Source of the DNA: UBA1240 sp045599185
GTDB lineage: Bacteria > Spirochaetota > Spirochaetia > Treponematales > Treponemataceae
Length of the DNA stretch: 64,000 nt
Direction of reading: 5' to 3'
NCBI GenBank assembly: GCA_045599185.1
Contig: JAZRVO010000021.1
Span: 47,850-111,849 of the forward strand
The notes under the pieces were generated by a model that made no database searches, was not told where the DNA came from, and saw only the letters and a list, made by a program, of their open reading frames with translations. Each line of letters starts with the position of its first letter. Positions within the stretch are counted from its first letter, which is position 1. The position numbers were made by a program, and so were the translations under genes. Of this stretch, positions 47,130-54,838 are shown piece after piece.

Positions 47130-47203
47130 TCGGGCAAGCGGAACTCGAATCCGCGACCCCCAGTCCCCCAGACTGGTACGCTAACCAACTGCGCTATTGC
47201 CCG
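47130..47203 (-). tRNA. tRNA-Pro (anticodon GGG)
   Basis: Folds as a 74-nt cloverleaf: acceptor CGGGCAA/TTGCCCG, D-arm GCGC...GCGT, anticodon stem CCAGT/ACTGG with loop CTGGGGG (anticodon GGG, reading CCC/CCU), T-arm GCGGA-TTCGAGT-TCCGC, discriminator A. The CCA end is not encoded. Confidence 0.95.
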
Positions 47204-47238
47204 ACAAAAGCAACTAAAATTGACGCAAAAACGAAAGT

Positions 47239-47267
47239 AGATTACCAAAAAAGCCCCGTTTAGTCAA
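47239..47267 (-). promoter_or_regulatory. Promoter of tRNA-Pro
   Basis: TTGACT (47262-47267), 17-bp spacer, TAATCT (47239-47244) on the minus strand; expected start about 28 nt before the tRNA 5' end. Part of the TTGACTAAA -35 family in this window. Confidence 0.65.
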
Positions 47268-47324
47268 CGAACGGCCGCCAACCCCACGCCAACCGGCACG
47301 TTAATTGCTCAATGGCGTATAAAA

Positions 47325-48314
47325 CTACATGTCTTTCAGAAAGTCGCCCAAGGGTATTTCGTTGCGGCAAAAGGCAAGGCGGCGGCGGTTTGTTTTTGCA
47401 TAGGCGGCGTCCTGATCGTCCCAGTTGCAGGCAACCGCGCCAAACCGGTATTTATAGTCCAGTTCCATGCCCAAATCCCAGTAGGCGTAACCGTTTTTCT
47501 TCAAGTATAAGCCCAGCACAGCCATCTGCACCGTGCCAATGTCGTCTTCCTTATGAAAACCGCTTAAACTTGCATACACGTTACCGGTTGTAAAACCAAA
47601 TTCGCCTGCAACCAGCCGGCCGTCGTGCCATATTTCCACCGAATCAACGCTTACACTTTCGTCCGGGTTCTGGTTTATCTGCTTAAACTGTTCAACTAAA
47701 AGCGGATAAAGCCATGTATTGCCCCGGTAAGCGTTTTTAAGTTCTTCCATGCAAAGGTTAAAATTCCTGTTGAAAGTTAAAGTGTAACTGGCAAACCTGT
47801 TTTTTATAAGCGAAGGAATTTTTTTTGGAATGCGGAAATTGTTAAAAAAAATAATAAGCTTTTTTGAATGATAGCGGATTGTTAGAAACTGCACGTAAAG
47901 CCTGAAAAACGGCGGAATTTTTACCGCACTGCCGCTGGTTCTGCCATTGTAAAGCCTTATAAAATCTTCCGGCACCGGCAAATCCTTCATTTTGTCAAAA
48001 AAATCGTCGCCGTATTCTTTAAAAAGCCTTTCGGGCAGTTCGCGCCGGTGGCAAATAAGCCGGGTTGCAGCCAGCGGATAAAGCCCCAGTTCCAAAGCCT
48101 TGCGGATGACAGTCTGGTCAAAATTGACGCAAACCGCCGTATCGTAAATTACGCTTAAAATGGATAAATCCAGTTCATCGTTCAGGTCATTGAAACATAA
48201 AGTTTCCCGGTAATTTTTTTCAAGCAAACTGCGTATATTCGGCAAATCGTCAGCGTTTTCAATTAAAAGCGAACATTCATAAAGCGTCCGCCCCCACAAA
48301 TCCTCAAAATCCAT
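47325..48314 (-). CDS. Leucyl/phenylalanyl-tRNA-protein transferase-like protein
   Basis: Aat-type GNAT enzymes add Leu or Phe to N-terminal Arg/Lys of proteins, targeting them for ClpS-ClpAP degradation. The C-terminal half is Aat-like: FNLCMEELKNAYRGNTWLYP, VDSVEIWHDGRLVAGEFGFT, GNVYASLSGFHKEDDIGTVQ, LYLKKNGYAYWDLGMELDYK and RFGAVACNWDD. The first 110 residues are not from the usual Aat plan and the GxxFPW motif of canonical Aat is missing, so substrate specificity may differ. 329 residues, about 90 longer than E. coli Aat. No Shine-Dalgarno; the -10 is 6 nt from the ATG. Confidence 0.7.
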   Translation of the reverse strand: MDFEDLWGRTLYECSLLIENADDLPNIRSLLEKNYRETLCFNDLNDELDLSILSVIYDTAVCVNFDQTVIRKALELGLYPLAATRLICHRRELPERLFKEYGDDFFDKMKDLPVPEDFIRLYNGRTSGSAVKIPPFFRLYVQFLTIRYHSKKLIIFFNNFRIPKKIPSLIKNRFASYTLTFNRNFNLCMEELKNAYRGNTWLYPLLVEQFKQINQNPDESVSVDSVEIWHDGRLVAGEFGFTTGNVYASLSGFHKEDDIGTVQMAVLGLYLKKNGYAYWDLGMELDYKYRFGAVACNWDDQDAAYAKTNRRRLAFCRNEIPLGDFLKDM

Positions 48315-48320
48315 GCCGTT

Positions 48321-48329
48321 ATTCTAGCA
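48321..48329 (-). promoter_or_regulatory. Extended -10 promoter of the Aat-like gene, leaderless
   Basis: Minus strand TGC-TAGAAT, six nt before the ATG (TGCTAGAATAACGGCATGG). No good -35, but the TGn extension can compensate. Nearly the same box precedes the small protein gene at 54349. Confidence 0.55.
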
Positions 48330-48494
48330 CTTTAAGCCAATTCCTGCACCAGATGCAAACCATAAAGCTGCCCTTAAGCGCACAAAATTCGCTGTGCTGA
48401 AAATGTTTTTTTCGGTCGAAAATAAACAGATAGAACATTTAGTTTGTAAAAATAAAAAGAATCCAAAACCGCCGTATGGCATTACAGGAAAACA

Positions 48495-51400
48495 ATGAAA
48501 CTTATAAAATCCAGATTAAAAAAAACACTAACAGTTCTTACGGCTTCTGCATTAAGCATTACAATGCTAAGTTCGTGCGTTTCTGCAGCAATTGCCGGGG
48601 TTTCGGCAGTGCCGCTTACCGCCGCAGTTGTAGCAAGCGTTGTTAAGGGCATTGGCGAACCGCCAACGGAAGAAGAAAAAGCCCGGAACAAGCAGGATGC
48701 AATCGACAGCCTTAGAAAAATTGAAAAAGTTCAGGAAGAAAAAGAAGGCGCAACAGTTTCTCTTGAAGACAAAAACAACCGCGGCAGTACAAAGCAGCTG
48801 AACGAACGCGACGTTGAAGAAGGCGCAGAACATATTGGCCGCGGCGGCGGTACAAAAGAACTGGCACAGGCCGAAACAGCCGAAGACGGTACGCCAAAAA
48901 CACGCGTACGCGGCGACGGCACTGGTGGCGGCACAAAATCTCTCCGCGACAGAAACAGCGAAGACGGCGCAGAGCATATTGGCCGTGAAGGCGGCACAAA
49001 AAACCTTGCCCAGGCCGGTTACGAAGAATACGATTCTGCTGGCAGCACCAGCCTTCGCGGCGACGGCACTGGCGGCGGTACAAAATCTCTCCGCGACAGA
49101 AACAGCGAAGACGGCGACGAACATTCAGGACGTAACGGTTCTACAAAAGGCCTGAACGGAAGGGACAGCCAGGACGGAACTGAACACTACGGCCGTGATG
49201 GTTCTACCAAAGGGCTTTACGACGAAGATTACGATTATTACGACGATTCAAGTGCGCCGGTTGTACGCCTTGCAGAAAAAACCACAACCAGTTCCGGTGA
49301 CGTAATTTCTACGGTAACAACCCCAACGCCGGTAACCACAACCCGGGTTGGTTCGTACACAAGCGACTTGAACGTTATTGAACTTATTCTGGCCGGCCAC
49401 GATGAAGAAGCAAAAGAACAGCTTCTGGAAACCGGCAAATACAACCAGCAGGACAGCAACGGCCTTACGTCTCTGCACGCGGCAGCAATGGCAAACAATG
49501 CACCGCTTGTAACGTGGCTTTTGGAAAAAGGTGCTGACAGCGAAATTCTGAATGATTTGGGTGATACGCCGATTTTTACGGCAATCCGCTACGATTCAGT
49601 TGATGCAGCCCAGGCACTTGTTGACGGCGGCGCAAACTATTTTGCAGCCAACGCCGACGGAAAAATGGCATTTCTTGCAGGAATTGAAAGAGGCCACCAG
49701 TTTTACCCGGTTTTTGTAATACCGGAAGTTGACGAAGTACGCGATACGCGCGGCCAGACAATCGTTCACTATTTTACCCGTACCGAAGACATTGACGGCA
49801 TGGCACTTAGCATTGAACGTGATTTGCAGCTGGATATTCGCGACAACAACGGCTTAACACCCCTTGCCCTTGCCTACGAAGCAAAGGACAGCACGGTAAG
49901 TGCCGCAATTGCCGCAGCACTAATTCTTGCAGGCGTTTCGCCAATGCAGGGTGAATGGGCTTATTTTGAAAACACGGTAATGACACGCAACGCACGCCAG
50001 ACTTTTGAAGACGACCAGAGCCCTCTTCATCTGGCAGTTGCAGCAAACCATTTCGGTATTGCGGCCTATTTAATTGCCTGCGGTTCTTTGCTGGATGCGA
50101 GGGACATTTCCGGGGCAACACCTTTGCACCTTGCCGTTCGTTACGGCCGTACCGACATGGTAGAAGAACTGCTGGCCAACGGTGCAGACGTTAACGCCTG
50201 CGACAACAACCTTAAAACGCCGCTTTTAATTACCGCACCAAAGGAAAGCCAGGAAGCAATTTACCCGATGCTTCTTGAAGCAGGCGCAGAAGCTTCCGTT
50301 CAGGACATTTTTGGCGACAGCGTTCTGCATATTGCAACCCTTGGAAACATGGAAAAAAGTCTGGTAAGCAGGTTTATAAACGCCGGTGCACCAGTTAACG
50401 CCCAGAATAAAAAAGGCTTAAGTCCGCTGGCAGAAGCAGTTGAACAGAAAAACGTTGAACACATTCAGCTTTACGTTTCTTACGGCGCAGACATTTTTTC
50501 AAGTGATGCAAACGGCAACACGCCGCTTATACGCTGTTTAAGCAACGGCAACATACTTAAAATGCTTGTGTGCAAAAACAACGTAAACGTTACCGACCCT
50601 TACGGCAACACTGCCCTTCACATTGCGCTGGAAAACAAGGCAACTGCCGGAAGCGTGCGCTACCTGCTTGATGCAGGAATTGACGTAAATGCCCGCAACT
50701 GCTACGGCGAAACACCGCTTTTCAGTGCGTTAAAAATTGACAACTATCAGGGCGTGCAGCAGCTTATAAAAGCCGGTGCCACCACCGATTTGCAGGATAA
50801 TCTTGGAAACACCGCAATGCACAAGGCAGTACGCTGGGCAGCAGAAAAAAGCCTTGCAAAACTGATTGCTTCAGATTATTCAGTTGACATAAAAAACCAG
50901 TCGGGCAAAACGCCGCTGGCAGAAGCTGCACGGCAGAACCGCCTGAACATTATGAAGAAACTTGTTTCAAGCGGTGCAGACGTTAATGCAAGCGACGTAA
51001 CAGGAAAAACGGTCTTGATGGATGCAATTGAATGCAAGAACCCTGTTGCAGCAAGCTTCCTGCTTCAAAAAGGTGCAGACCCAAAACAGTGCGACTTTTA
51101 CGGCCGCAACGCTTTCCACGAAGCTGCTAGCACCAGCACATTTGAACTGATTGAACTTGTTTCAAAAACTGGCACTAACCCGCTTAGCGACGATTACCAC
51201 GGCAAAACGCCATTTGGAATTTTAAGCCGTTCTACGGAACAGAACATTGCGTGCCTTTTAACCAACAGAAACGCTGTTGATTCTAAAGGCAACGGATTTT
51301 TGCACGTTGCGGTAATTGAAAATGCGCCGGTAGAAACATTTGAACTTCTGCTGCGCTACGGCTGCCAGATTGATGCGCAGAATAATGAAGGTCAGACAGC

Positions 51401-51746
51401 ACTGCAAATGGCAGTTAAAAGCGGCATGAACGACGTTGTAAACCTTCTGCTTAACAACAATGCCGACATTTTTGTGCTGGACAAAAATAACGAAAATGCC
51501 ATTATTACGGCCATTTACGAAAATCCTTCCGTACTTACGGATATGAGCCAGAAATATGGCAAATCAAGTGACGGCGCAGGCAACAGTTTAATGCACTATG
51601 CCGCTGTTTACGCCGATGCAAACGTTATTAACGTGCTGGCACGGTACGGCGCAAGCAAAAACATGGTAAACATTGCCAGCGAAACACCGCTGCAGGTTGC
51701 AAAACGCATAAAGCGTCCGCAGGCAGTAATTAACGCCTTGCAGTAA
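48495..51746 (+). CDS. Giant ankyrin-repeat lipoprotein
   Basis: 1083 residues. Signal peptide with lipobox MLSSC (Cys28), a second hydrophobic Ala/Val stretch (30-52), an acidic/basic linker, the G-[GS]-T-K-x-L repeat region (97-241), an acidic Tyr-rich spacer (DEDYDYYDD), then roughly twenty ankyrin repeats from about residue 295 to the end (GLTSLHAAAMANNAPLVTWL; GATPLHLAVRYGRTDMVEEL; GNTALHIALENKATAGSVRY). Ankyrin arrays bind proteins; being lipid-anchored and exported suggests a periplasmic or surface adaptor. AGGAAAA precedes the ATG. A monocistronic unit, divergent from the Aat-like gene. Not recognised as a named gene. Confidence 0.88.
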   Translation: MKLIKSRLKKTLTVLTASALSITMLSSCVSAAIAGVSAVPLTAAVVASVVKGIGEPPTEEEKARNKQDAIDSLRKIEKVQEEKEGATVSLEDKNNRGSTKQLNERDVEEGAEHIGRGGGTKELAQAETAEDGTPKTRVRGDGTGGGTKSLRDRNSEDGAEHIGREGGTKNLAQAGYEEYDSAGSTSLRGDGTGGGTKSLRDRNSEDGDEHSGRNGSTKGLNGRDSQDGTEHYGRDGSTKGLYDEDYDYYDDSSAPVVRLAEKTTTSSGDVISTVTTPTPVTTTRVGSYTSDLNVIELILAGHDEEAKEQLLETGKYNQQDSNGLTSLHAAAMANNAPLVTWLLEKGADSEILNDLGDTPIFTAIRYDSVDAAQALVDGGANYFAANADGKMAFLAGIERGHQFYPVFVIPEVDEVRDTRGQTIVHYFTRTEDIDGMALSIERDLQLDIRDNNGLTPLALAYEAKDSTVSAAIAAALILAGVSPMQGEWAYFENTVMTRNARQTFEDDQSPLHLAVAANHFGIAAYLIACGSLLDARDISGATPLHLAVRYGRTDMVEELLANGADVNACDNNLKTPLLITAPKESQEAIYPMLLEAGAEASVQDIFGDSVLHIATLGNMEKSLVSRFINAGAPVNAQNKKGLSPLAEAVEQKNVEHIQLYVSYGADIFSSDANGNTPLIRCLSNGNILKMLVCKNNVNVTDPYGNTALHIALENKATAGSVRYLLDAGIDVNARNCYGETPLFSALKIDNYQGVQQLIKAGATTDLQDNLGNTAMHKAVRWAAEKSLAKLIASDYSVDIKNQSGKTPLAEAARQNRLNIMKKLVSSGADVNASDVTGKTVLMDAIECKNPVAASFLLQKGADPKQCDFYGRNAFHEAASTSTFELIELVSKTGTNPLSDDYHGKTPFGILSRSTEQNIACLLTNRNAVDSKGNGFLHVAVIENAPVETFELLLRYGCQIDAQNNEGQTALQMAVKSGMNDVVNLLLNNNADIFVLDKNNENAIITAIYENPSVLTDMSQKYGKSSDGAGNSLMHYAAVYADANVINVLARYGASKNMVNIASETPLQVAKRIKRPQAVINALQ
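48783..49218 (+). repeat. Seven-copy coding repeat in the ankyrin lipoprotein
   Basis: Units start with G-[GS]-T-K-x-L at residues 97, 118, 145, 166, 194, 215 and 236, spaced 21, 27, 21, 28, 21 and 21 residues. Most continue as RD/NS-ED-G-x-EH-x-GR. DNA copies 48912-48970 and 49059-49117 are nearly identical (147-bp period), pointing to a recent duplication. Confidence 0.85.
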
Positions 51747-51780
51747 AATGCAGCAAGTTTCCGTAAATTGAAAAATTGAA

Positions 51781-51829
51781 AAAAAACGGCAAGCCAAAAT
51801 TGAATGAAAAATTGGCTTGCCGGTTTTTT
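51781..51829 (+). terminator. Terminator of the ankyrin gene
   Basis: CGGCAAGCCAA (51787-51797) pairs with TTGGCTTGCCG (51812-51822), followed by six T. Confidence 0.85.
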
Positions 51830-51872
51830 ATTTTCATGCACAATTATTTTTTTTAAGTTTTGCTAAATTGAA

Positions 51873-52469
51873 TTACAAATCATCCAGATAAGTTTTCATT
51901 TTCCGCTGCCTTATTTCTTTTTCAACCGGCGCATAATGATACACAAGGCAGCAGCGCAAATCGCCGGTTTCGCTATCAGTATGGTCTTTAACAACGGCAA
52001 GTTTTATGTAATTGCCGTCTTCAAACCGCCAGATGCTGTAAATTTCAGCCTTATTTTCAATAAGCGCCCTGTCGCAGGCAGAAAAAGTAACGTTGTCATC
52101 AGTTAAATAAAGGGCAACATCTTCTGCCGGTGCACCATATTTTTGAATCAAATCAGCCTGAACGTTTTTATAAAGCTTTGTAACTGCCAAATCTGACGAA
52201 TTTTCAAAAATTACGCCTGCGCTGAAAAAGCGGTTGCCGTCAAATTTCAGCCGGATATCTGCATTTCTTTGGGCAAAAGTGCCGGTATAATACAGAATAT
52301 CGTTCTGTGCCTTTATAAAATGCACCGGCCTGCTGCTTAAGGCATTTATAACATGCCCTTTTGAAAGCAGCCACTTAACGCCCCAAAAACCATCCAGAGT
52401 TCTGCTTTTACAGAAGCAAAGGCAGGGCAAAAACAGCAGAACGGCAAGAACACACGAAAACTTTTTCAT
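51873..52469 (-). CDS. Exported protein of unknown function
   Basis: 198 residues, signal peptide MKKFSCVLAVLLFLPCLCFC. The mature part starts with RTLDGFWGVKWLLSKGHVI, a pattern seen in small exported proteins that begin G-x-x-G-[IV]-[KR]-W, then beta-rich sequence and a basic C-terminus. Function unknown. The ATG overlaps the stop of the trpR-like gene as ATGA, so it belongs to the tatD operon. Eight bases of SD are weak; the overlap decides the start. Confidence 0.75.
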   Translation of the reverse strand: MKKFSCVLAVLLFLPCLCFCKSRTLDGFWGVKWLLSKGHVINALSSRPVHFIKAQNDILYYTGTFAQRNADIRLKFDGNRFFSAGVIFENSSDLAVTKLYKNVQADLIQKYGAPAEDVALYLTDDNVTFSACDRALIENKAEIYSIWRFEDGNYIKLAVVKDHTDSETGDLRCCLVYHYAPVEKEIRQRKMKTYLDDL

Positions 52470-52813
52470 TTATCCGAATCGTTCTGTATCTGCTTGTAAA
52501 TATCCAGCACCTGCCTGAAAGCACTGTTTTCCTTTTTCAGTTCCCGTGAACCGCGCGTAATTTTGCACAGGCTCATGCCGAACATGCGCGCAATTTCGCG
52601 CTGGGTTGTGCCCTTGTCAATTTCGCGCACTAAAAGCCAGCGCATGGCAATATCAGACAATTCTGCCGGGGTTAAAAGACAGGCAAAAAAATCTTTCATC
52701 AAGTTTACGTCATCTATTTTGCAAAGCGCGCTGCAAAGTTCGTTCAAACCGTCACCAGTTTTTGCAGCTGTTTCAGCTTCATTCTGTTCTTCATCAATTG
52801 TGTTTTTATCCAT
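52466..52813 (-). CDS. TrpR/YerC-family DNA-binding regulator
   Basis: About 115 residues from the ATG at 52813; the frame is open farther upstream but that part overlaps the gap and the small peptide gene. The C-terminal two thirds match the Trp-repressor fold: LLTPAELSDIAMRWLLVREI, then the helix-turn-helix GTTQREIARMFGMSLCKITRGSREL, where ITRGS-x-LK is the TrpR recognition helix. The tryptophan-binding residues are not certain, and no trp biosynthetic genes are in the window, so target and co-repressor are open. Lies after tatD and the 50-residue peptide. Confidence 0.8.
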   Translation of the reverse strand: MDKNTIDEEQNEAETAAKTGDGLNELCSALCKIDDVNLMKDFFACLLTPAELSDIAMRWLLVREIDKGTTQREIARMFGMSLCKITRGSRELKKENSAFRQVLDIYKQIQNDSDK

Positions 52814-52868
52814 AGAAACCAGTATACTTAAAATTCCGCTTAAAATCAAATTTTTTTTGTAAACCACG

Positions 52869-53021
52869 CTAAAACGGCTTTGCAACCCAAATGCTTGTAG
52901 GTCCGTCTGCGCCGCCAATAATTCCAATCGAAGGATTAAACCTTACGCACACTGAAAAAAACACAGCAAGCAGAACAAGCGAAAGAACTACAAAAAAAGC
53001 AAAAAACTTTCTATTTTTCAT
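52869..53021 (-). CDS. 50-residue single-helix peptide with OadB-type GGADGPT motif
   Basis: ATG at 53021 to TAG at 52869, 50 residues, too short for most gene callers. One strong membrane helix (FFAFFVVLSLVLLAVFFSV, residues 6-24), then CVRFNPS and GIIGGADGPTSIWVAKPF at the C-terminus. GIIGGADGPTSI is the signature loop of the beta subunit of sodium-pumping decarboxylases (OadB/GcdB/MmdB), where the Asp-containing region takes part in Na+ transport. Here it stands alone without the rest of the subunit. AAAGG lies 11 nt before the ATG. It begins 15 nt after the tatD stop and ends 55 nt before the trpR-like start. The ORF and motif are seen; function is unknown. Confidence 0.8.
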   Translation of the reverse strand: MKNRKFFAFFVVLSLVLLAVFFSVCVRFNPSIGIIGGADGPTSIWVAKPF

Positions 53022-53035
53022 TTGCTTTTAACCTT

Positions 53036-53899
53036 TCAGAACTTAAAAAGCTGCCTGGAATTGCCCCAAACCAGAATTGCAAGCTGGTCTAAAGGCATTG
53101 CCAGCGCGTCTGCAGCAAATTTATAGGTATGACCAATTAAAAGCGGCGTGTTCGTCTGGCCGCGGCAGGGCACCGGCGCCAAAAAAGGCGCGTCAGTTTC
53201 AAGCAAAAGCCGGTCTTTGGGCACATAGCGCAGCAGCTGTCTGCTAGCTTCCTGCCGTTCACCCTTGCCAAAAGTAACCGTGCCGGAAAAACTTATGTAA
53301 TAGCCTAAGTCCAGAAACGCCCTGGCCTGTTCAATGCCGTAGGAAAAACAGTGAATTACCACGTCCTGAACGCTGCTGTTTTTAAGTACACCGTAAGTGC
53401 GTTCAAAATCGTCGCGGCTGTGTATTATAAGCGGCAGGTTAAGGCTTTGTGCCAGTTCCGCCTGCATTGCAAAAAGTTCTTCTTCCGCAGCCAAAAACGC
53501 AGCACCTTTGTCCGGCGTATTGTGACTTTTATCAATGCCGCACTCGCCTACTGCAACCACCAGCCCCGGCATTTTTTTTTGCCCTTCGGCAATCTGTTTT
53601 TTCAGTTCATTCATCTGGTTAAAACGGTCGTTAATAGCTTCTTCGCCGGGCCAGATACCGGCCGAAAAATACAGGCCGTTCATGGTTCCGGCAAATTCCT
53701 TTAATGAAAGGCGCTTTTGCAGGTCATCGCAGTCCGTGCCAATATCAAGCAGAAAAGGCATGCCGGGCATTAAACAATCCTTAAGGCCATATTGTTCTGC
53801 CAGATTGCTGGAAGTTTTTTCAAATTCTTCAAAAAAACTTTTAAGGTTAATTTCCCGTTCCTGCATGGTGGCCAAGTGAAAATGGGTATCGCTAAACAT
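53036..53899 (-). CDS. tatD: TatD-family metal-dependent DNase
   Basis: Metal hydrolase; TatD-type enzymes are 3'-5' exonucleases acting in DNA repair and in peptide turnover. About 287 residues from the ATG at 53899 (AAGGAT upstream); a longer frame would run into the antisense of the tRNA-Leu gene. Ligands: FSDTHFHLA with HxH, VAVGECGIDK Glu, IIHSRDDFE, VIHCFSYG, and LLETDAPFLAPVP Asp. First gene of the tatD-peptide-trpR operon. Confidence 0.94.
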   Translation of the reverse strand: MFSDTHFHLATMQEREINLKSFFEEFEKTSSNLAEQYGLKDCLMPGMPFLLDIGTDCDDLQKRLSLKEFAGTMNGLYFSAGIWPGEEAINDRFNQMNELKKQIAEGQKKMPGLVVAVGECGIDKSHNTPDKGAAFLAAEEELFAMQAELAQSLNLPLIIHSRDDFERTYGVLKNSSVQDVVIHCFSYGIEQARAFLDLGYYISFSGTVTFGKGERQEASRQLLRYVPKDRLLLETDAPFLAPVPCRGQTNTPLLIGHTYKFAADALAMPLDQLAILVWGNSRQLFKF

Positions 53900-53900
53900 A

Positions 53901-53929
53901 TTGACTAAATCCTTTTGTTTGTTTACTAT
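53901..53929 (+). promoter_or_regulatory. Promoter of tRNA-Leu
   Basis: TTGACT (53901-53906), 17-bp spacer, TACTAT (53924-53929); expected start about 16 nt before the tRNA. It overlaps the tatD leader on the other strand. Confidence 0.65.
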
Positions 53930-53951
53930 ATAAAGCATCGCATATGATGAT

Positions 53952-54038
53952 GCCGGAATGGTGGAATTGGTAGACACAAGGGACTTAAAATCCCTCGCTA
54001 CGAATAATGGCGTGCCGGTTCGATTCCGGTTTCCGGCA
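53952..54038 (+). tRNA. tRNA-Leu (anticodon UAA)
   Basis: 87-nt class II cloverleaf: acceptor GCCGGAA/TTCCGGC, anticodon stem AGGGA/TCCCT with loop CTTAAAA (anticodon TAA, reading UUA/UUG), long variable arm CGCTACGAATAATGGCG, T-arm CCGGTTCGATTCCGG, discriminator A. CCA is not encoded. Confidence 0.96.
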
Positions 54039-54072
54039 AAGGCTTTGAAACGAAAGTTTTGAAGCCTTTTTT
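54039..54072 (+). terminator. Terminator of tRNA-Leu
   Basis: AAAGGCTT (54038-54045) pairs with AAGCCTTT (54062-54069), followed by six T. It starts at the tRNA 3' end. 54073-54333 shows no accepted gene. Confidence 0.8.
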
Positions 54073-54333
54073 ATTTTTAAACCGGCAAGCCGTGCAGAAC
54101 CAGTAAAACCGCACCAAACGTAAAAAATTGTGACAAATTAAGCACCTTTTTGCAAGTGCAAAACCATAAGCGAAACTTTTAAAATTTGCAGTTTTTAATG
54201 GTTCGCATTGAAATTCAAATTGCAGGCATAACATTTTCAAAATTCCCAAATCCCGTCAGCATTCCTAAAATATTTTTTTTGCAAATGTCCGCTATAAATT
54301 CAATTATTGATGTATAAATGCCGGGCTGTTTTG

Positions 54334-54342
54334 TGCTAAACT
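54334..54342 (+). promoter_or_regulatory. Extended -10 promoter of the small Cys protein, leaderless
   Basis: TGC-TAAACT, six nt before the ATG at 54349 (TGCTAAACTGTGGGCATGG); same form as the Aat-like gene promoter. Confidence 0.55.
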
Positions 54343-54348
54343 GTGGGC

Positions 54349-54576
54349 ATGGCAAGCATTTTAATTAAAGACACCACCAAACAGGAACGCGAACGCATTG
54401 TAACCGAAGCTCTGGGCGACGATTACGGCATAAGCTGCGGTTCCGATTATTCCGGCATTGACTACCAGCTTTACATTGACGGCAAAGTAGAATTGAAAGA
54501 CCTTAACGCAAAGGCAAAATGCGGTTTTGAAGTTGCTTTTCCAGAAGAACATTCAGGTCGAAGCTGCATGGTTTAA
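54349..54576 (+). CDS. Small conserved Cys-containing protein of unknown function
   Basis: 75 residues, MASILIKDTTKQERERIVTE... with Cys30, Cys58 and Cys73. A family of short proteins beginning MASI-x-[IV]KDTT-x-x-ER-x-x-IV, with a 'YIDGKxEL' segment (here LYIDGKVELKDLNAK), is widespread in gut bacteria and often misannotated; this one fits it from memory. Function unknown; the cysteines might bind metal or form a disulfide. Start at the ATG, not the GTG at 54343, because the promoter -10 ends 6 nt upstream and the family starts there. Confidence 0.78.
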   Translation: MASILIKDTTKQERERIVTEALGDDYGISCGSDYSGIDYQLYIDGKVELKDLNAKAKCGFEVAFPEEHSGRSCMV

Positions 54577-54763
54577 GCATTTACAATGAAAAAGACTGTT
54601 TGGGTTATAAGTTTTACAAGTTGTTACTTTTGCTTTTTAATGAAGGATTTTTGGAATATTTTTATTTATTCCATGTTTTATTAAAAGTCTGAAAAATAAA
54701 AGATTTTTACAAAAATTGCAAAAATAATAACAGTTAATTTTTTAGAACGATAAAACAGAAAAA

Positions 54764-54808
54764 ATAATTACGGCTGAATTTTTTTTTACAACAGCCGTAA
54801 TTATTTTT
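54764..54808. terminator. Bidirectional terminator between convergent genes
   Basis: 13-bp stem ATAATTACGGCTG (54764-54776) with 54792-54804, T-runs on both sides. Serves the small Cys gene (+) and the zinc protein gene (-). Confidence 0.8.
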
Positions 54809-54838
54809 AAACGCGTTTTAACAAGCTTAAGCGGAAAG

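Noticed and set aside
48783..49218. CRISPR-like array
   Set aside because: Repeats are in frame, encode a coherent protein unit and vary in length; no spacers.
54073..54333. Open frame on the minus strand after tRNA-Leu
   Set aside because: It runs into the tRNA and terminator and has no ribosome-binding site.
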